From contig CM035170.1 of assembly GCA_020205615.1 (NCBI GenBank), positions 59,571,322 through 59,635,321 on the forward strand: 64,000 nucleotides of DNA, in the 5' to 3' direction. Shown here piece after piece: positions 1 through 10,591 of this stretch. Within the stretch, counting starts at the first letter, position 1. Every line of letters starts with the position of its first letter. A model generated the notes under the pieces. It made no database searches and had not been told where the DNA came from. It saw only the letters and a program-made list of their open reading frames with translations. This DNA is from Panax quinquefolius (Eukaryota; Streptophyta; Magnoliopsida; Apiales; Araliaceae). The position numbers and the translations under genes were made by a program.

Positions 1-82
1 GAGATAACCCCGAAAATGCTTGTTTCAAATGTATACAGTCAGCTTCAACCTCGACACTCACACTGAGGCACTCAATACGAGA

Positions 83-217
83 CCCAGAGATAACACCGGG
101 AAGATAGGCACACCTCAGAGATAACCCTGAGGACTTTCAGTACTTGCAACAGTCCAATCTCAGAGATAACCCTGAGCAACGTCTGTTTTATTAGCCCAAA
201 CCGGAGATAACCCCGGT
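83..217 (+). repeat. Array of four covarying hairpin units in LTR U3
   Basis: Four units stand at 83-100, 113-132, 159-176 and 200-217. Each has two complementary arms around the 8-nt loop AGATAACC (AGATAACA in the first). The arms are CCCAG/CCGGG (one mismatch), CCTCAG/CTGAGG, CTCAG/CTGAG and ACCGG/CCGGT. A cut unit (loop 2-9, right arm CCGAA) begins the window. The spacers share no obvious sequence. Seven more units lie in the inverted LTR copy at 59,740-60,033. The array is upstream of the TATA box, so it is in U3. It would be in RNA only at the 3' end of the element transcript or in read-through RNA. Confidence 0.85.
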
Positions 218-635
218 GAGGGGTAACATCATCATTTTTCCACCTCGATCCTACATCGCATCGTCTCAACATATCATACATACATTTCTACACAGCAATG
301 TCCCACAAGAACCAAGGAGGTCCAATCCCGAGTGACTACTACGCAAGGCAGCACACCGGATACAATTTGAAGCATAAGACCGAGGGCATAGTCTCATCTT
401 CCTGACTTCGTACAACCTCTAATCTCATGTCATGGCGTAGCTCTCAACAACGGCGGTCCAAAATAGGTCTAATACACCTCAATCGGATGCCCAGATTGTA
501 ATTCAGAAAGTTCAAGCAGACATCACGATGCACGTCATGCGCGACGTCTTTGAGACTTGTAGGACCAATGAGCCCGAGGCACCTCGGGCGGCAAGCAGTA
601 CATCTGCTGACTAACAGCAGTACACCTCTGACTCC

Positions 636-651
636 CCTCTATAAATAGAGG
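636..651 (+). promoter_or_regulatory. Palindromic TATA box of LTR H1
   Basis: CCTCTATAAATAGAGG is a perfect palindrome apart from the central AA. The inverted LTR copy carries nearly the same block at about 59,330-59,345. Transcription would start around 670-680, just before a purine-rich stretch (675-690). Confidence 0.75.
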
Positions 652-989
652 GCTTGGGGTGGCCATTTTATAAAAGAAAAAAGGCAAGGAAGCCCTGTCA
701 AATTTGCTCTGTACACACCCTAAACTAAGTCCTTTCTCATTTTAAACACTTGTGAGCTCACATATAGCTACTATTTTTACCGGCGGGAGCCGAGTTTTCA
801 TCCACTTAAAGTTATCAAAGTCTTCTTTGGTAGTCCACTATAAGCCTTCTTACACTCTTTAATGCCTTTCTCTTCATCTTTGCACACACTATTCTTCACG
901 TTGAGAGTCGTGTTGTGTGTGTATGCCCAGACTTCGGTCTGTGGTTTCATTCCAGTTTGTATATATATATACATATATTTATATATGGA

Positions 990-1134
990 TGAACATTATC
1001 GAGTTATGCCTCGATTGAGCCTAGACTTACGTCTGGAGTGTTTATTTGCTTTCGTATATATATACTTATATATAAAAACTGTGTGTCGAACTCTGTTCGA
1101 TAAGCCTAGACTTACGTCTGGAGCGTTTAATTAT

Positions 1135-1215
<81 letters not shown>

Positions 1216-1269
1216 TGTGTCTAACTTTGTTCGATGAGCACGAATTTTACATACTAGTGCGTTTATTGC

Positions 1270-1309
<40 letters not shown>

Positions 1310-1365
1310 ATTGTTGTCGAAAATTTGTTCGATGAGCACAGATTTTACATCCAATGCGTTTCTTG

Positions 1366-1413
<48 letters not shown>

Positions 1414-1430
1414 TTATATATATATTCTCA
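990..1430 (+). repeat. Four tandem ~100-130 bp modules, each ending in an (AT)n run
   Basis: The modules share the order GAGCCTAGACTTACGTCTGG, then GTGTTTATTTGCTTT, an (AT)n tract, and a TGTGTCGAACTTTGTTCGAT block. They begin near 1,010, 1,103, 1,237 and 1,337. The first two are close copies. The last two have drifted (GAGCACRRATTTTACAT). The AT tracts differ greatly in length (the longest is 1,141-1,211), so slippage is active inside the units. The inverted LTR holds a counterpart of at least one module at about 58,890-59,000. Open frames here are only the AT repeats translated as Tyr-Ile. Confidence 0.8.
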
Positions 1431-1641
1431 TTGTTATATGGTATCGAGCCACACGGTTGGTTCTTGATTACATTAGTGGTTTCGATTAAAAACAGTTTGT
1501 TCTTGTTTTTAAATGTTTCTGCAAACTTGTATTTCTTTTGCTCCACCTTCAATCGCTTTAACTTACTTGTAAAACACCTTAGATCGTCATAAGACCAGAA
1601 TTCTGCCAGTTGTAAGACTCCGGGTTGGGGAGCGATTTAGG

Positions 1642-1643
<2 letters not shown>

Positions 1644-1707
<64 letters not shown>

Positions 1708-1801
1708 TCGTCACTTGAGACTTTACTTATGGCGGTTGATCTCTTAAAGCTTTATTTACATTTTGATCCCCCGTGGAGGTGATTCGTGGTGGCTGATCAT
1801 G

Positions 1802-1856
<55 letters not shown>
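1644..1856. repeat. Two further (AT)n microsatellites in U5 of LTR H1
   Basis: Long pure AT tracts run at about 1,644-1,704 and 1,806-1,855. They are separated by ordinary sequence and lie downstream of the modular array. Confidence 0.9.
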
Positions 1857-1859
<3 letters not shown>

Positions 1860-2446
1860 GTCTACTGAATATAGATTCGGTTCCCGTGATGGACATTTTC
1901 AGCTGTAAGCGGCTTGTAAATTTATTCACGTTGTTTGGATTTCCTCATATGGTTTTCATGCCCACAAGGAATTCGGCACTGCTTTGTACATTATTTTCTC
2001 GAAGATGCTTCGCATCTCAAAAATTAAAAGCAATTAAGCCAACACTTAATAAAAAATGGAAGTGTAAAATGTCTCAATTACTTTTGAGCATAAGGGTTTG
2101 AAAAAACTTTTTTTTACAAAACATCACTGCCATATCTTGTTTAAAACTAAATTTTTACATAAATTTAAACCCTGTGTATATAGGTGCGAACGAGGCCTCG
2201 CACTACTTCCATATAACTGCACATTGACCCACACACATACACATTCATATAACAGTTTCTTGAAAAGTGGTGGTCACCGTGGTAACACGGATGTCAGGGG
2301 GGTGCCTAAAACATTCCCTCCGCATAATCAAGCCCCCGGGCCCTAATGAATCTCGGTTTCACAGACCCGTTTAGCAGTGTCACATCATTGGGTCAATGTC
2401 CAAACCTTTTCTCGGTTGTGTTGGTACAACCATATAAAAAATCAAC

Positions 2447-2463
2447 TGGCGACTCTTATAGTC
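2447..2463 (+). promoter_or_regulatory. Possible primer-binding site (tRNA-Arg type) after LTR H1
   Basis: TGGCGACTCTTATAGTC follows an AAAAAATCA LTR end with two bases between. The first nine bases match the TGGCGACTC core I recall for Tat/Ogre-type primer sites; the rest does not match well. The body of the element is missing: about 130 bases later the sequence changes to another LTR fragment. Confidence 0.45.
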
Positions 2464-2589
2464 AAATCCTTGACATATACATGTCGGACCTTTTCACAAC
2501 TTTTTTTTTCAAACAAATATCACCTAACATGAGACCACCAAAGAACATGAACAGAAAAAGGATAAATAAAATCCTGACATCGACACCCG
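2464..2589 (+). other. Leader remnant after LTR H1, noncoding
   Basis: A short AT-rich stretch with no recognisable domain separates the H1 primer site from the next LTR fragment. It is presumably the start of the H internal region, cut off by recombination. Confidence 0.4.
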
Positions 2590-2871
2590 GCATTCGATTA
2601 GGGTTCCTAACTATGCGTTAGGGTTTCTAGATCTGAGATTAGGGTTTTTAATCCCCTATTAGGGTCTACTAATATTGTACCCTACCCGATCAATAATTGA
2701 TCAAAATTTCTATACAGTACAAACACGTACTCATCAATATAATTAATTTAATTGCATTTTCTATTGAATCCCCATCTATAACTAGGGTTAGGGTTTCTAA
2801 ATCTGTTAAGCACAACTCAACTCTTATTTTCTCAGTCAATACACAAATTGACCATATCTCTAGACTCGTAA
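2590..2871 (-). mobile_element. Fragment of LTR family G (U3 part)
   Basis: This stretch is closely similar to 13,503-13,790, including the TTAGGGTTTCTA repeats and the run to CTAGACTCGTAA. In the right-hand copy the LTR continues about 80 bases to its terminus at 13,867. Here it is cut at 2,871 by the 3' LTR of element A. The left edge, near 2,590, abuts unrelated sequence, so it is a fragment only. Confidence 0.75.
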
Positions 2872-3416
2872 TGTGACGCCCCCAAAATTAGGTATACATC
2901 ACTCATCTTGAGTCGCCAGATACATGGTACAGAATTCAAATACAACTTAATAATACAACTATCGTGTACAATACAACAAAACATAAACTATGACTTTGAA
3001 TACAAATATTGTCTACTAGAGATTATACAAACTCAAAAGGAGTCCTCATTACAATTATTATCACACTATTTCACAGAATAGTGAGGACTACTAATGCACC
3101 ATCTAGGACCATCACTCTGTTCCCGATTAGTCCCATTCGTTCTCATTTCACGAGAACAATGAAAGAAAGGGTGAGCTCAACTAGCCCGATAAGAAATATT
3201 ATGACTAAGATAATGCAAAATAATTTATCGTTAGCCTTCAATATGTTAAACCGATAAAATATAATAACTATCAAGTTTAATCTGCGGTGAACAAGCAATC
3301 CATTAGAAGAGTCAAGTAGGGAATAAAATCTACTATCTTCTATGATTTAAAAGGTTTTTCATCACTTTTATTGCTGGGACTCAACTTAATAAATAATCCA
3401 CATCAACGAATCACCC

Positions 3417-4200
3417 CTGCACTACGGCTAAGGATATTCTTTAGTATCACGACCACGAATTATCCATGCACTACGGCTTAAGATAATCATGTTTTCATCA
3501 ACGGTCATGATCATGCCATAATACAATTCATCATTGCACTACGGCCAAAGAGAATCCATAGTCACAATCATACCAAAAACTACCCATCAATGCACTACGG
3601 GCCAATGAGGACTTTTTCCACATCATTTGTAACATTACGGTTATGATTATACCGAATAATCCCTGGTCATAATCATAACAAGTCCATCTATGCACTACAG
3701 GCCACAGATGACTTTCAACATAATATAAACATGAGGATGATGACAATGATATAAGAATTCAATAAAACAAGTTGAAGAATTAATTTATCCAGGAACTGAT
3801 AATGTTCAAATTGTCAACATGATGCTGCTTTGTAGAGTAAAATTCAAGAATGCTCAGAAGAATATTTCCATGAAAAGATACTGGATGAAGCGCAAATATC
3901 AAAGATATTCCACTAATTTCATGGGCTATAAGTCAAAGTTCTAACCAACTGAGTATAATAAAGAATGGAATAACAAAATAAATCACCATGCATGCGATAG
4001 ACCGCATGCAGTGTTTATTCAACAAAATAATAAAGGATGGAACCGGTCCGTCGTAAACGCACGCACGAGGATATTCCAATGTAATAATAAATAATGGAAC
4101 CCGTCCCACAGTAAACGCACCGCATGTGATATTCCAAATGTAATAAATAATGGAACCAGTCCCAAGGTAAAAATATTTTCAATAGAATAATAAAGAACGG
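3417..4200 (-). repeat. Repeat arrays in the transcribed part of the A LTR
   Basis: Two arrays are visible. Five boxes resembling GCACTACGGCCA lie near 3,419, 3,468, 3,535, 3,590 and 3,694, separated by related 50-100 bp spacers rich in ATCATGATCAT-like stretches. Between about 4,025 and 4,200, three or so ~55-bp units carry AATAATGGAACC, GTCC and GTAAACGCAC. Both lie downstream of the TATA box in element sense. The other LTR has the same arrays in more degraded form (8,690-8,985 and 9,300-9,470). Confidence 0.65.
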
Positions 4201-4440
4201 AATATTAGAAGAATGTCACCATGTATAGGGTAACCCTCGTATACAGGTTATTCCAACAGAATAATAAATAATGAAATAACATAAGTTCTCTTCATGAGTA
4301 CAACAAATAACATCCCTTACCATAAAAGAAACTGAATATAAGAGTAGGGAAGTAGCAGAATACTTTTCTATAGGTTCTCTTGTAATTCTTTCTCTAGAGT
4401 TTCAGTGAATTCGTAAGAAATAATGAAGGAATGAGCTTCT

Positions 4441-4447
4441 ATTTATA
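4441..4447 (-). promoter_or_regulatory. TATA box of element A 3' LTR
   Basis: On the minus strand the block reads CCTATAAATAGAAGC. The same block is in the 5' LTR at about 9,727-9,735. It lies between the U3 repeat arrays (upstream) and the transcribed arrays (downstream), as expected for a plant LTR promoter. Confidence 0.7.
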
Positions 4448-4479
4448 GGAAAATGGAATGAATAGTAACTAATTCATGA

Positions 4480-4820
4480 ACGGTCCAGATTGATTTACTA
4501 TTAAACAGACGGTCCATATTGGTTTACTATTAAAACTTTAAACAACGGTCCATACTGATTTACTATTAAAACTTTAAACCAACGATCCATATTGATTTAC
4601 TATTATAACTCTACCAGCGGTCCATATTGACTTACTATTATATCTTCAACCAACGGTTTGAAAAATTAGCACATCTCCTCATGGAATAATATGGTACCCA
4701 AATACCCGAATGCACAATACTAGAGTGAATAGTAATCGGGTGAATAGTAACTAGTGAATAGTAACTCTTGAATAGTAACTTGTGAATAGTAACTCGTGAA
4801 TAGTAACTCATGAATAGTAC
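4480..4820 (-). repeat. Two U3 tandem arrays in the A LTR
   Basis: Array one (4,480-4,660) has five 29-37 bp units built on ACGGTCCATATTGATTTACT. Array two (4,725-4,820) has seven 14-15 bp units built on GTGAATAGTAACT. The matching arrays in the other LTR are 9,768-9,950 and 10,011-10,079. There the short unit is present five times instead of seven, so the array changed length after the element inserted. Such U3 direct repeats often act as enhancers; that is inference here. Confidence 0.8.
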
Positions 4821-5338
4821 TCTGACACGAAAAGTGTCCCGAATACCCGATTGAACAATATATCATATTATGCAGATGATACTGTAACAATAATTGAATC
4901 AATAATATGAGAGATATGATGCAGCAATTATTGTAGCAATAATTGAGTATAACTGAGTGACTTCTCACGTAAGCATCAATAATCAATACTGTAACTTCTT
5001 TTTATGCGACCACGCCATATTCTTCGTAATTTTAACACCGGGTGTTTCAACAGTTAACGATAAAACTTCCGCCGTTATTTTTATAAAGTATTTTTGTCGT
5101 TTTCTCTATCTGACAATAATTCTGTTGTGGGGTCCACCAATGATTCTACCGTCTTACGGATATTCCCCGACAAAATGAATATTCCCCGACCAATCGAATA
5201 TTATACAACCACTTGCTTACTTTGCAAAATTTGTAAATATTACCCACAACTATAACATTACATCAAATCAACACCATAATATTAAAAAAATTATTTCAAG
5301 AAAATTAAATCTTTATTCATAAAATCTGGGGTCTCACA

Positions 5339-5351
5339 ATCTCCCCTCCTT
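5339..5351 (-). promoter_or_regulatory. Polypurine tract of element A
   Basis: On the minus strand AAGGAGGGGAGAT lies immediately before the TGTGAGACC start of the 3' LTR. It primes plus-strand DNA synthesis in this family. The same sequence recurs after the second LTR at 10,592-10,604. Confidence 0.8.
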
Positions 5352-5643
5352 ATGAAATTTTGCCCTCAAAATTTACGTACTTACCTGGTATGCCAAATAG
5401 GTGAGGATACCTTGAATTCACTTCAAATTCTAACTCTTGAGGTATAACCTTTGAGCGTCGAATATGATCCTTCTTATCTAAGATGTTAACACGTATCTTC
5501 TCATACGTTAAATCTTCTGCTATCTCATCCGGTTCTAAATTAATAATGTAGTTCGGGTCGTCCACATATTTACGTAACATCGATACGTTAAAAATGTTAT
5601 GAACACGCAACATACTTGGCAGTAAAACGAGTTTATAAGCCAC
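5350..5643 (-). pseudogene. Integrase C-terminus with truncated chromodomain, element A
   Basis: The translated frame contains LPSMLRVHNIFNVSMLRKYV, the usual end of Ty3/gypsy integrase (family form PSMSxVHNVFHVSMLRKY). It then runs through DLTYEKIRVNILDKKDHIRR into a tail ending RYPHLFG. In chromoviruses about 20 residues with the LW...EATWE part of the chromodomain lie between these two blocks; here they are absent, so the histone-reading fold is broken. The matching frame in the second internal copy (10,603-10,896) has the same junction. The integrase zinc finger and catalytic core are missing upstream. Confidence 0.75.
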
Positions 5644-5748
5644 AATTCCTACTTGATCGAGGATTTAAAATGGGTCAATTAAATCGAGGGTTGAGATTTC
5701 CTCTCTTCGTCAATTCTTGCTTCTAGAATAACGCCCTCTTGAACCTTC

Positions 5749-6211
5749 TTAATTATTCACATTCATCACCTCTGAGTGTGTAGCTTGAGTGGCTTTAACT
5801 TTATCAATTAAAGTTGATTCTACTCGTATATTCGTTATCTTCATGTGGGTCCCTAGAGTTTTTAACTCTATCTTCATCATTTGTAAGTTATACGAAATGA
5901 GTCTTTGTGTTAAAAACATCGCACTCGTAAATGCATACGATCTTCTACTCAACACGTCAGCTACCACGTTCGCTTCCACCACGATGATATTGAATGATAC
6001 GATCGTAATCTTCAACAGCTCGAGCCAACTTCTTTGGCACATTACACGTTTGTTTTAGGTGAAGAAAATATTTGAGGGTTAAAGAAATGGGTTTTGTACT
6101 GTGATCAATACATAATTCGATTTCACGCTCTGGGGTAGACCAGGAAGTCTTCAAGAATACGTCAAGAAATTTATTAACAATAGAAATATCATTCAAAATT
6201 GTGACCCTCAT
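5749..6211 (-). pseudogene. RT N-terminus fused to RNase H C-terminus, element A
   Basis: The frame starts like the region before Ty3/gypsy reverse transcriptase (NDISIVNKFLDVF, then STPEREIELCIDH and KPISL). It then jumps directly to the RNase H end (LKYFLHLKQ, a drifted TIQYH block and ANVVADVLSRRS) and the RNase H-integrase spacer (GTHMKITNIRVESTLIDK). Everything between is gone, including the YxDD catalytic site and most of RNase H. A frameshift at about 5,970 splits the frame here. The second copy at 11,134-11,463 keeps this stretch in one frame, so the fusion predates the frameshift. Confidence 0.8.
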
Positions 6212-6345
6212 CCAAGACTTGGATAGTACATCACATTGATACCTATCAACTTGCCATCGTCATTCACGACGTCGCCTTACGAAAAAGTCTAGCTTGGTGC
6301 ATTCCACACAAGAAAGTCAACAACGAAAGGACCGGGGCTCTTTAC

Positions 6346-6740
6346 TTATGGCTTGATATGACAATAATTGACTTTAGTGGTTTGGTTGCTTTGAATTCGC
6401 ATAACAGGTTGGTTAGGAGTATAAAAGCTAATAACCTTACGAAAAGCATGATGAGTAGTTAACCAATCGTTTCCAAAAATTACATCAAAGGCAAGTATTT
6501 TCAAAGAGATACGATCGACAGGTAACGTGAAAGTGTTGATTTGAACAAGATTTATATATAGTGGAGGTAATGAAGGTTTCTCCCAACTGAGTTTAAACAA
6601 ATATATCAAAGTCTAACTTCTCCGGAGTTCACTTCAAACATTGAACACAACTAGGTGCAATAAAAGAGTGGGTAGACCTGGTATCTAATAAGGTATAAAC
6701 TTTGCAAGAGTTTATGACTAATATACCCGTGTAATTTTAT
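6346..6740 (-). pseudogene. Aspartic protease remnant, element A
   Basis: On the minus strand a frame reads TLLDTRSTHSFIAPSCV at about 6,700-6,650, then after two stops continues as ILAFDVIFGNDWLTTHHA. This is the order of a retroviral-type protease: catalytic D-T-G, then the ILG.DWL block. The catalytic glycine codon has become Arg (DTR), which should inactivate it. The second copy (11,597-11,953) breaks off just before the catalytic motif. Confidence 0.7.
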
Positions 6741-6856
6741 TCAGGTTCCTTGTCACGAAAAAAAAACGCTCTCTCTTAAACTACCGGCTTTGACTTTTCT
6801 GGTACGGCCTTTGGTGCCTCCATCCTAGCTGAACTTGTCTTCGGTGAACGACAAAA

Positions 6857-7909
6857 TCAGGCTAAGTGACCTTCTCTTCCATAATTATAACATGCTTTGG
6901 GCGACATCGCTAGCTTGATTTGGTGATGTGTCCCTCCCCTCGCATTTGAAGCATATGATAGGTGGTAGTTCTCCTTCCTTAACAACGGGGTCTTTGGTGT
7001 TGGACGTTTTCCATCATTGTTGAATCTCCTCTTCTTGAAATGTCCATTCTTATTGTTTTGACCATGATTACCACCGAAGTGGTTACCATTTCTGGCCTGT
7101 TGATTCCCTCCATGCTTATTGTCACCGCTTTGATGACTGCTCTCATTGGTATTATCATTTTGCCGGCTGCTCTCTTTTCGTTGCGTTGACTCGTTATCGC
7201 GCTCCACTAACTGAGCCATATTTACAATATCTGAATACAAACACAGTTTATGAGAAATAAGATGTTGACGTATCTCCGGCTTCAAACCTCTTAAAAACAT
7301 CCGCGTCATTCTATCTTCATTATCCACCAAGTGGGATGCAAATCGGGACAACTCGGCAAACTTGGCTTCGTACTGCGACACGGTCATGTTGTTTTGCTCC
7401 AACTTGATAAATTCCACCTCCTTCATGTAACGAATGCTTTCGGGAAAGTACTTGTCATTGAACAGCTCTTGGAACTTCTCCCAAGACATCTTGAGTGCGT
7501 TAGGCTGGGTACGTTTTATAGATTCCCACCAGTGATCTGCTTCTTCACGCAACATAAAGGTGGCAAAGGGAACCTTTTGCTCTTCGGAGCATCCCAAGAC
7601 ATCAAAAATCTTGGTGATCTGCTTTAACCACGTCTCCGCCTTAAGTGGTTCTGGCTTTCCCAAAAACTCCGGTGGTCCCAACTCCTTGAATTGCTTAGCG
7701 GTGACCAACCATGGGTTGCCATTGTTTTCTCCTGCATCATGAACAGAGGCCGCCTTCGCCTGATGTTGCATGAATTCTAAAAAACTCCTAAACGTACCGT
7801 CATTTGTCAATTGATCAGTGGTGTTGTTTATAGGAGGATTATCGCCATCCTATTGCACATTATCCTGATTTATTGATATGTGGTGAATCAACGGTCGCCT
7901 ATGCTCCAT
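6857..7909 (-). pseudogene. gag: gag of element A, nearly complete
   Basis: The capsid-type retrotransposon gag domain is clear: WLVTAKQFKELGPPEFLG, ETWLKQITKIFDVLGC, ATFMLREEADHWWESI, WEKFQELFNDKYFPESIR and LEQNNMTVSQYEAKFAELS. A polar linker and a degraded zinc knuckle follow (CYNYGREGH, second Cys changed to Tyr). I place the start at the ATG at 7,909-7,907. One in-frame TAG (7,852-7,850) then separates about 19 codons from the uninterrupted 317-codon frame beginning at 7,810. The frame ends in a stop inside the knuckle. Gag would form the virus-like particle; this copy could make a capsid domain but no working knuckle. Confidence 0.85.
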
Positions 7910-8114
7910 TGCTATTCTCAACATTCTCAGATGTCATTTTCAGATACTGCCACAAAACAAAAGGTTAATTGACATGTAACATATTATCCATATATTCTGA
8001 CCGACCAATTAAATACCAAAAAAAAAACTTAGGTAGGTCATACTAGCGAAGGAATTCCCCGTCTCACCCCTCGTAGTTCTATTCTCACATCTTAGCCAGG
8101 GATCATATCCCTAA

Positions 8115-8126
8115 GCTTTGATACCA
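8115..8126 (-). promoter_or_regulatory. Primer-binding site of element A (tRNA-iMet)
   Basis: On the minus strand TGGTATCAAAGC lies two bases downstream of the 5' LTR end. It differs at one base from the canonical TGGTATCAGAGC complementary to initiator tRNA-Met. Confidence 0.85.
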
Positions 8127-8128
8127 AC

Positions 8129-10591
8129 TGTGACGCCCCCAAAATTAGGTATACATCACCCATCTTGAGTCGCCAGGAATACATGGTATGAATTCAAATA
8201 CAACTTAATAATACAACCGTGTCATATGCAATACGACAAAACATAAACTATGACTTTGAATACAAATATTGTCTACTAGAGATTATACAAACTCAAAAGG
8301 AGTCCTCATTACAATTATTATCACACTATTTCACGAAATAGTGAGGACTACTAATGCACCATCTAGGACCATCACTCTGTTCTCGATTAGTCCCAACTCG
8401 TTCTCATTTCAAGAGAACACTTTGAAGAAAGAAAAGGGTGAGCTCAACTAGCCCAAGAAGAAATATTATGACTAAGATAATGCAAAATAATTTATCGTTA
8501 GCCTTCAACGATGTTAAACCGATAAAATATAATAACTATCAAGTTTAAGCTGCAGCTTGAACAAGCAATCCATTAGAAGAGTCAGTAGGAAATAAAATCT
8601 ACTATCTTCTATGATTTAAAAGGTTTTCATCACTTTTATTCATTTGGGACTCAACTTAATAAATAATCCACATCATCGAATCACCCCCCTTTCTACTGGC
8701 CGAGGATATTCTTTAGTATCACGACCACGAATTATCCATGCACTACTGCTTAAGATAATCATGTTTTCATCAATCGGTCTGATCGATCATGCCATAATAC
8801 AATTCATCATTTACACTACTGACCAAAGAGAATCCATAGCCACAATCATACCAAAAACGCCCATCAATGCACTACGGGCCAATGAGGACTTTTTCCACAT
8901 CATTTGTAACATTACGGTTATGATTATACCGAATAATCCTCAGTCATAATCATACCAAGTCCATCCATGCACTACAGGCCACAGATGACTTTCAACATAA
9001 TATAAACATGAGGATGATGACAATGACATAAGAATTCAATAAAACAAGTTGAAGAATTAATTTATCCAGGAACTGATAACGTTCAAATTGTCAACATGAT
9101 CTTCGCTTTGTAGAGTAAAATTCAAGAATGCTCGTAAGAATATTTCCATGAAAAGATACTGGATGAAGCGCAAATATCAAAGATATTCCACTAATTTCAT
9201 GGGTATAGAAGTCAAAGTTTTAACCAACTTAGTATAATAAAGAATGGAATAACAAAAGAAATCACCATGCATGCGATAGATCCTTACAGAAGGTTATTCC
9301 AATGTAATAATAACGGATGGAACCAGTCCCACAGCCTACCAGAGAGGATATTCAAGCGAATAATAAATAATGGAACCAGTCCGGCGTAAACGCATGAATG
9401 GATATATTCAATGAATAATAAATAATGGAACCGGTCAAAACGTAAATGTACGAACGTGATATTCCAATAGAATAATAAAGAAACGAAATATTAGAAGAAT
9501 GTCACCATGTATAGGTTACCTCAGCGTATATCGAGTTATTCTAACGAAATAATAAATAATGGAATAACATAAGTTCTCTTCATGAGTACAACAAATAACA
9601 TCCCTTCCGTAAAAGAAATCTAGATATAAGAGTAGGAAGTAGCGAGAATACTTTTCTATAGGTTCTCTTGTAATTCTCTCTCTAGAGTTTCAGTGAATTC
9701 GTAAGAAATAATGAAGGAATGAGCTTCTATTTATAGGAAAATGGAATGAATAGTAACTAATTCATGAACGGTCCAGATTGATTTACTATTAAACGGACGG
9801 TCTATATTGGTTTACTAATAAAACTTAAAACAACGGTCCATACTGATTTACTATTAAAACTTTAAACCAGCGATCCATATTGATTTGCTATTATAACTCT
9901 ACCAGCGGTCCATATTGACTTACTATTATCTTCAACCAACGATCTGAAAAATTAGCACATCTCCTCATGGAATAATATGGTACCCAAATACCCGAATGCA
10001 CAATACTAGAGTGAATAGTAATTGGGTGAATAGTAACTCATGAATAGTAACTCGTGAATAGTAACTCCTGAATAGTATTCCGACACGAAAAGTGTTCTGA
10101 ATACCCAATTGAACAATATATCATATTATGCAGATGATACTGTAACAATAATTGAATCAATAATATGAGAGATATGATGCAGCAATTACTGTAGCAATAA
10201 TTGAGTATAACTGAGTGACTTCTCACGTAAGCATCAATAATCAATACCGTGTGCTACTGTGCAACCACGCGTATTATTGTACTTTTAACACCGGGTGTTT
10301 CAACAGTTAACGACAAAACTTCCGCCATTATTTTTATAAAGTATTTTTGTCATTTTCTCTATCCGATAATAATTCTGTTGTGGGGTCCACCAATGATTGT
10401 ACCGTCGTACGAATATTCCCCAAAAAAAAGAATATTCCCCGACTAATCGAATATTATACAACCACTTGCTTACTTTGCAAAATTTGTAAATATTACCCAC
10501 AACTATAACATTACATCAAATCAACACCATAATATTAAAAAAATTATTTCGAGAAAATTAAATCTTTATACATAAAATCTGGGGTCTCACA
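8129..10591 (-). mobile_element. 5' LTR of element A
   Basis: Termini are TGTGAGACC (10,591) and GTCACA (8,129) on the minus strand. The primer site follows on its 3' side, which makes it the 5' LTR of the gag-bearing internal region. It also sits where a 3' LTR would for the partial internal region at 10,592-11,953, whose polypurine tract directly abuts it. Confidence 0.9.

Larger units (their letters stand above)
1..2444 (+). mobile_element. LTR H1 (Ty3/gypsy, possibly Tat/Ogre-like), 5' end outside window
   Basis: This is a long terminal repeat running off the left edge. The TATA box at 636-651 sits in the same context as in an inverted copy at 58,886-60,127. That copy shows the family's start (TGTAGACACTAG on the minus strand at 60,127). 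The 3' end is placed at 2,444 because a primer-site-like TGGCGACTC follows at 2,447 after a stretch (2,300-2,360) that resembles, from memory, the U5 end of Tat/Ogre-type elements (GGGTGCCTAAAACATTCCC). By alignment with the inverted copy roughly 200-300 bases of U3 lie outside the window. The family assignment rests only on U5 and primer-site resemblance, since no coding region is attached. Confidence 0.65.
2872..5338 (-). mobile_element. 3' LTR of element A
   Basis: On the minus strand it starts TGTGAGACCCC at 5,338 and ends GGGGGCGTCACA at 2,872, with canonical TG...CA termini. A purine tract precedes it. It is nearly co-linear with the 5' LTR at 8,129-10,591, with scattered substitutions and different repeat numbers in its internal arrays. 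The TATA box is at 4,441-4,447. Confidence 0.9.

Noticed and set aside
83..217. CRISPR-like array, because of repeats with unique spacers
   Set aside because: Units are only 16-20 bp with variable stems, spacers vary in length, and the context is a eukaryotic LTR.
862..2101. Open frames of 60-116 codons full of Tyr-Ile repeats on both strands
   Set aside because: They are translations of (AT)n microsatellites and show no other coding sign.
3009..3257. Frames repeated at 3,009-3,257 and 8,269-8,451 with similar proteins as a conserved gene
   Set aside because: They lie in the U5 of the two LTRs of element A, so the similarity is that of LTR copies; the second is frameshifted early.
5789..6058. 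Plus-strand frame of 89 codons across the RT/RNase H remnant of A
   Set aside because: It is the antisense shadow of the minus-strand pol fusion, which carries recognisable RNase H motifs.
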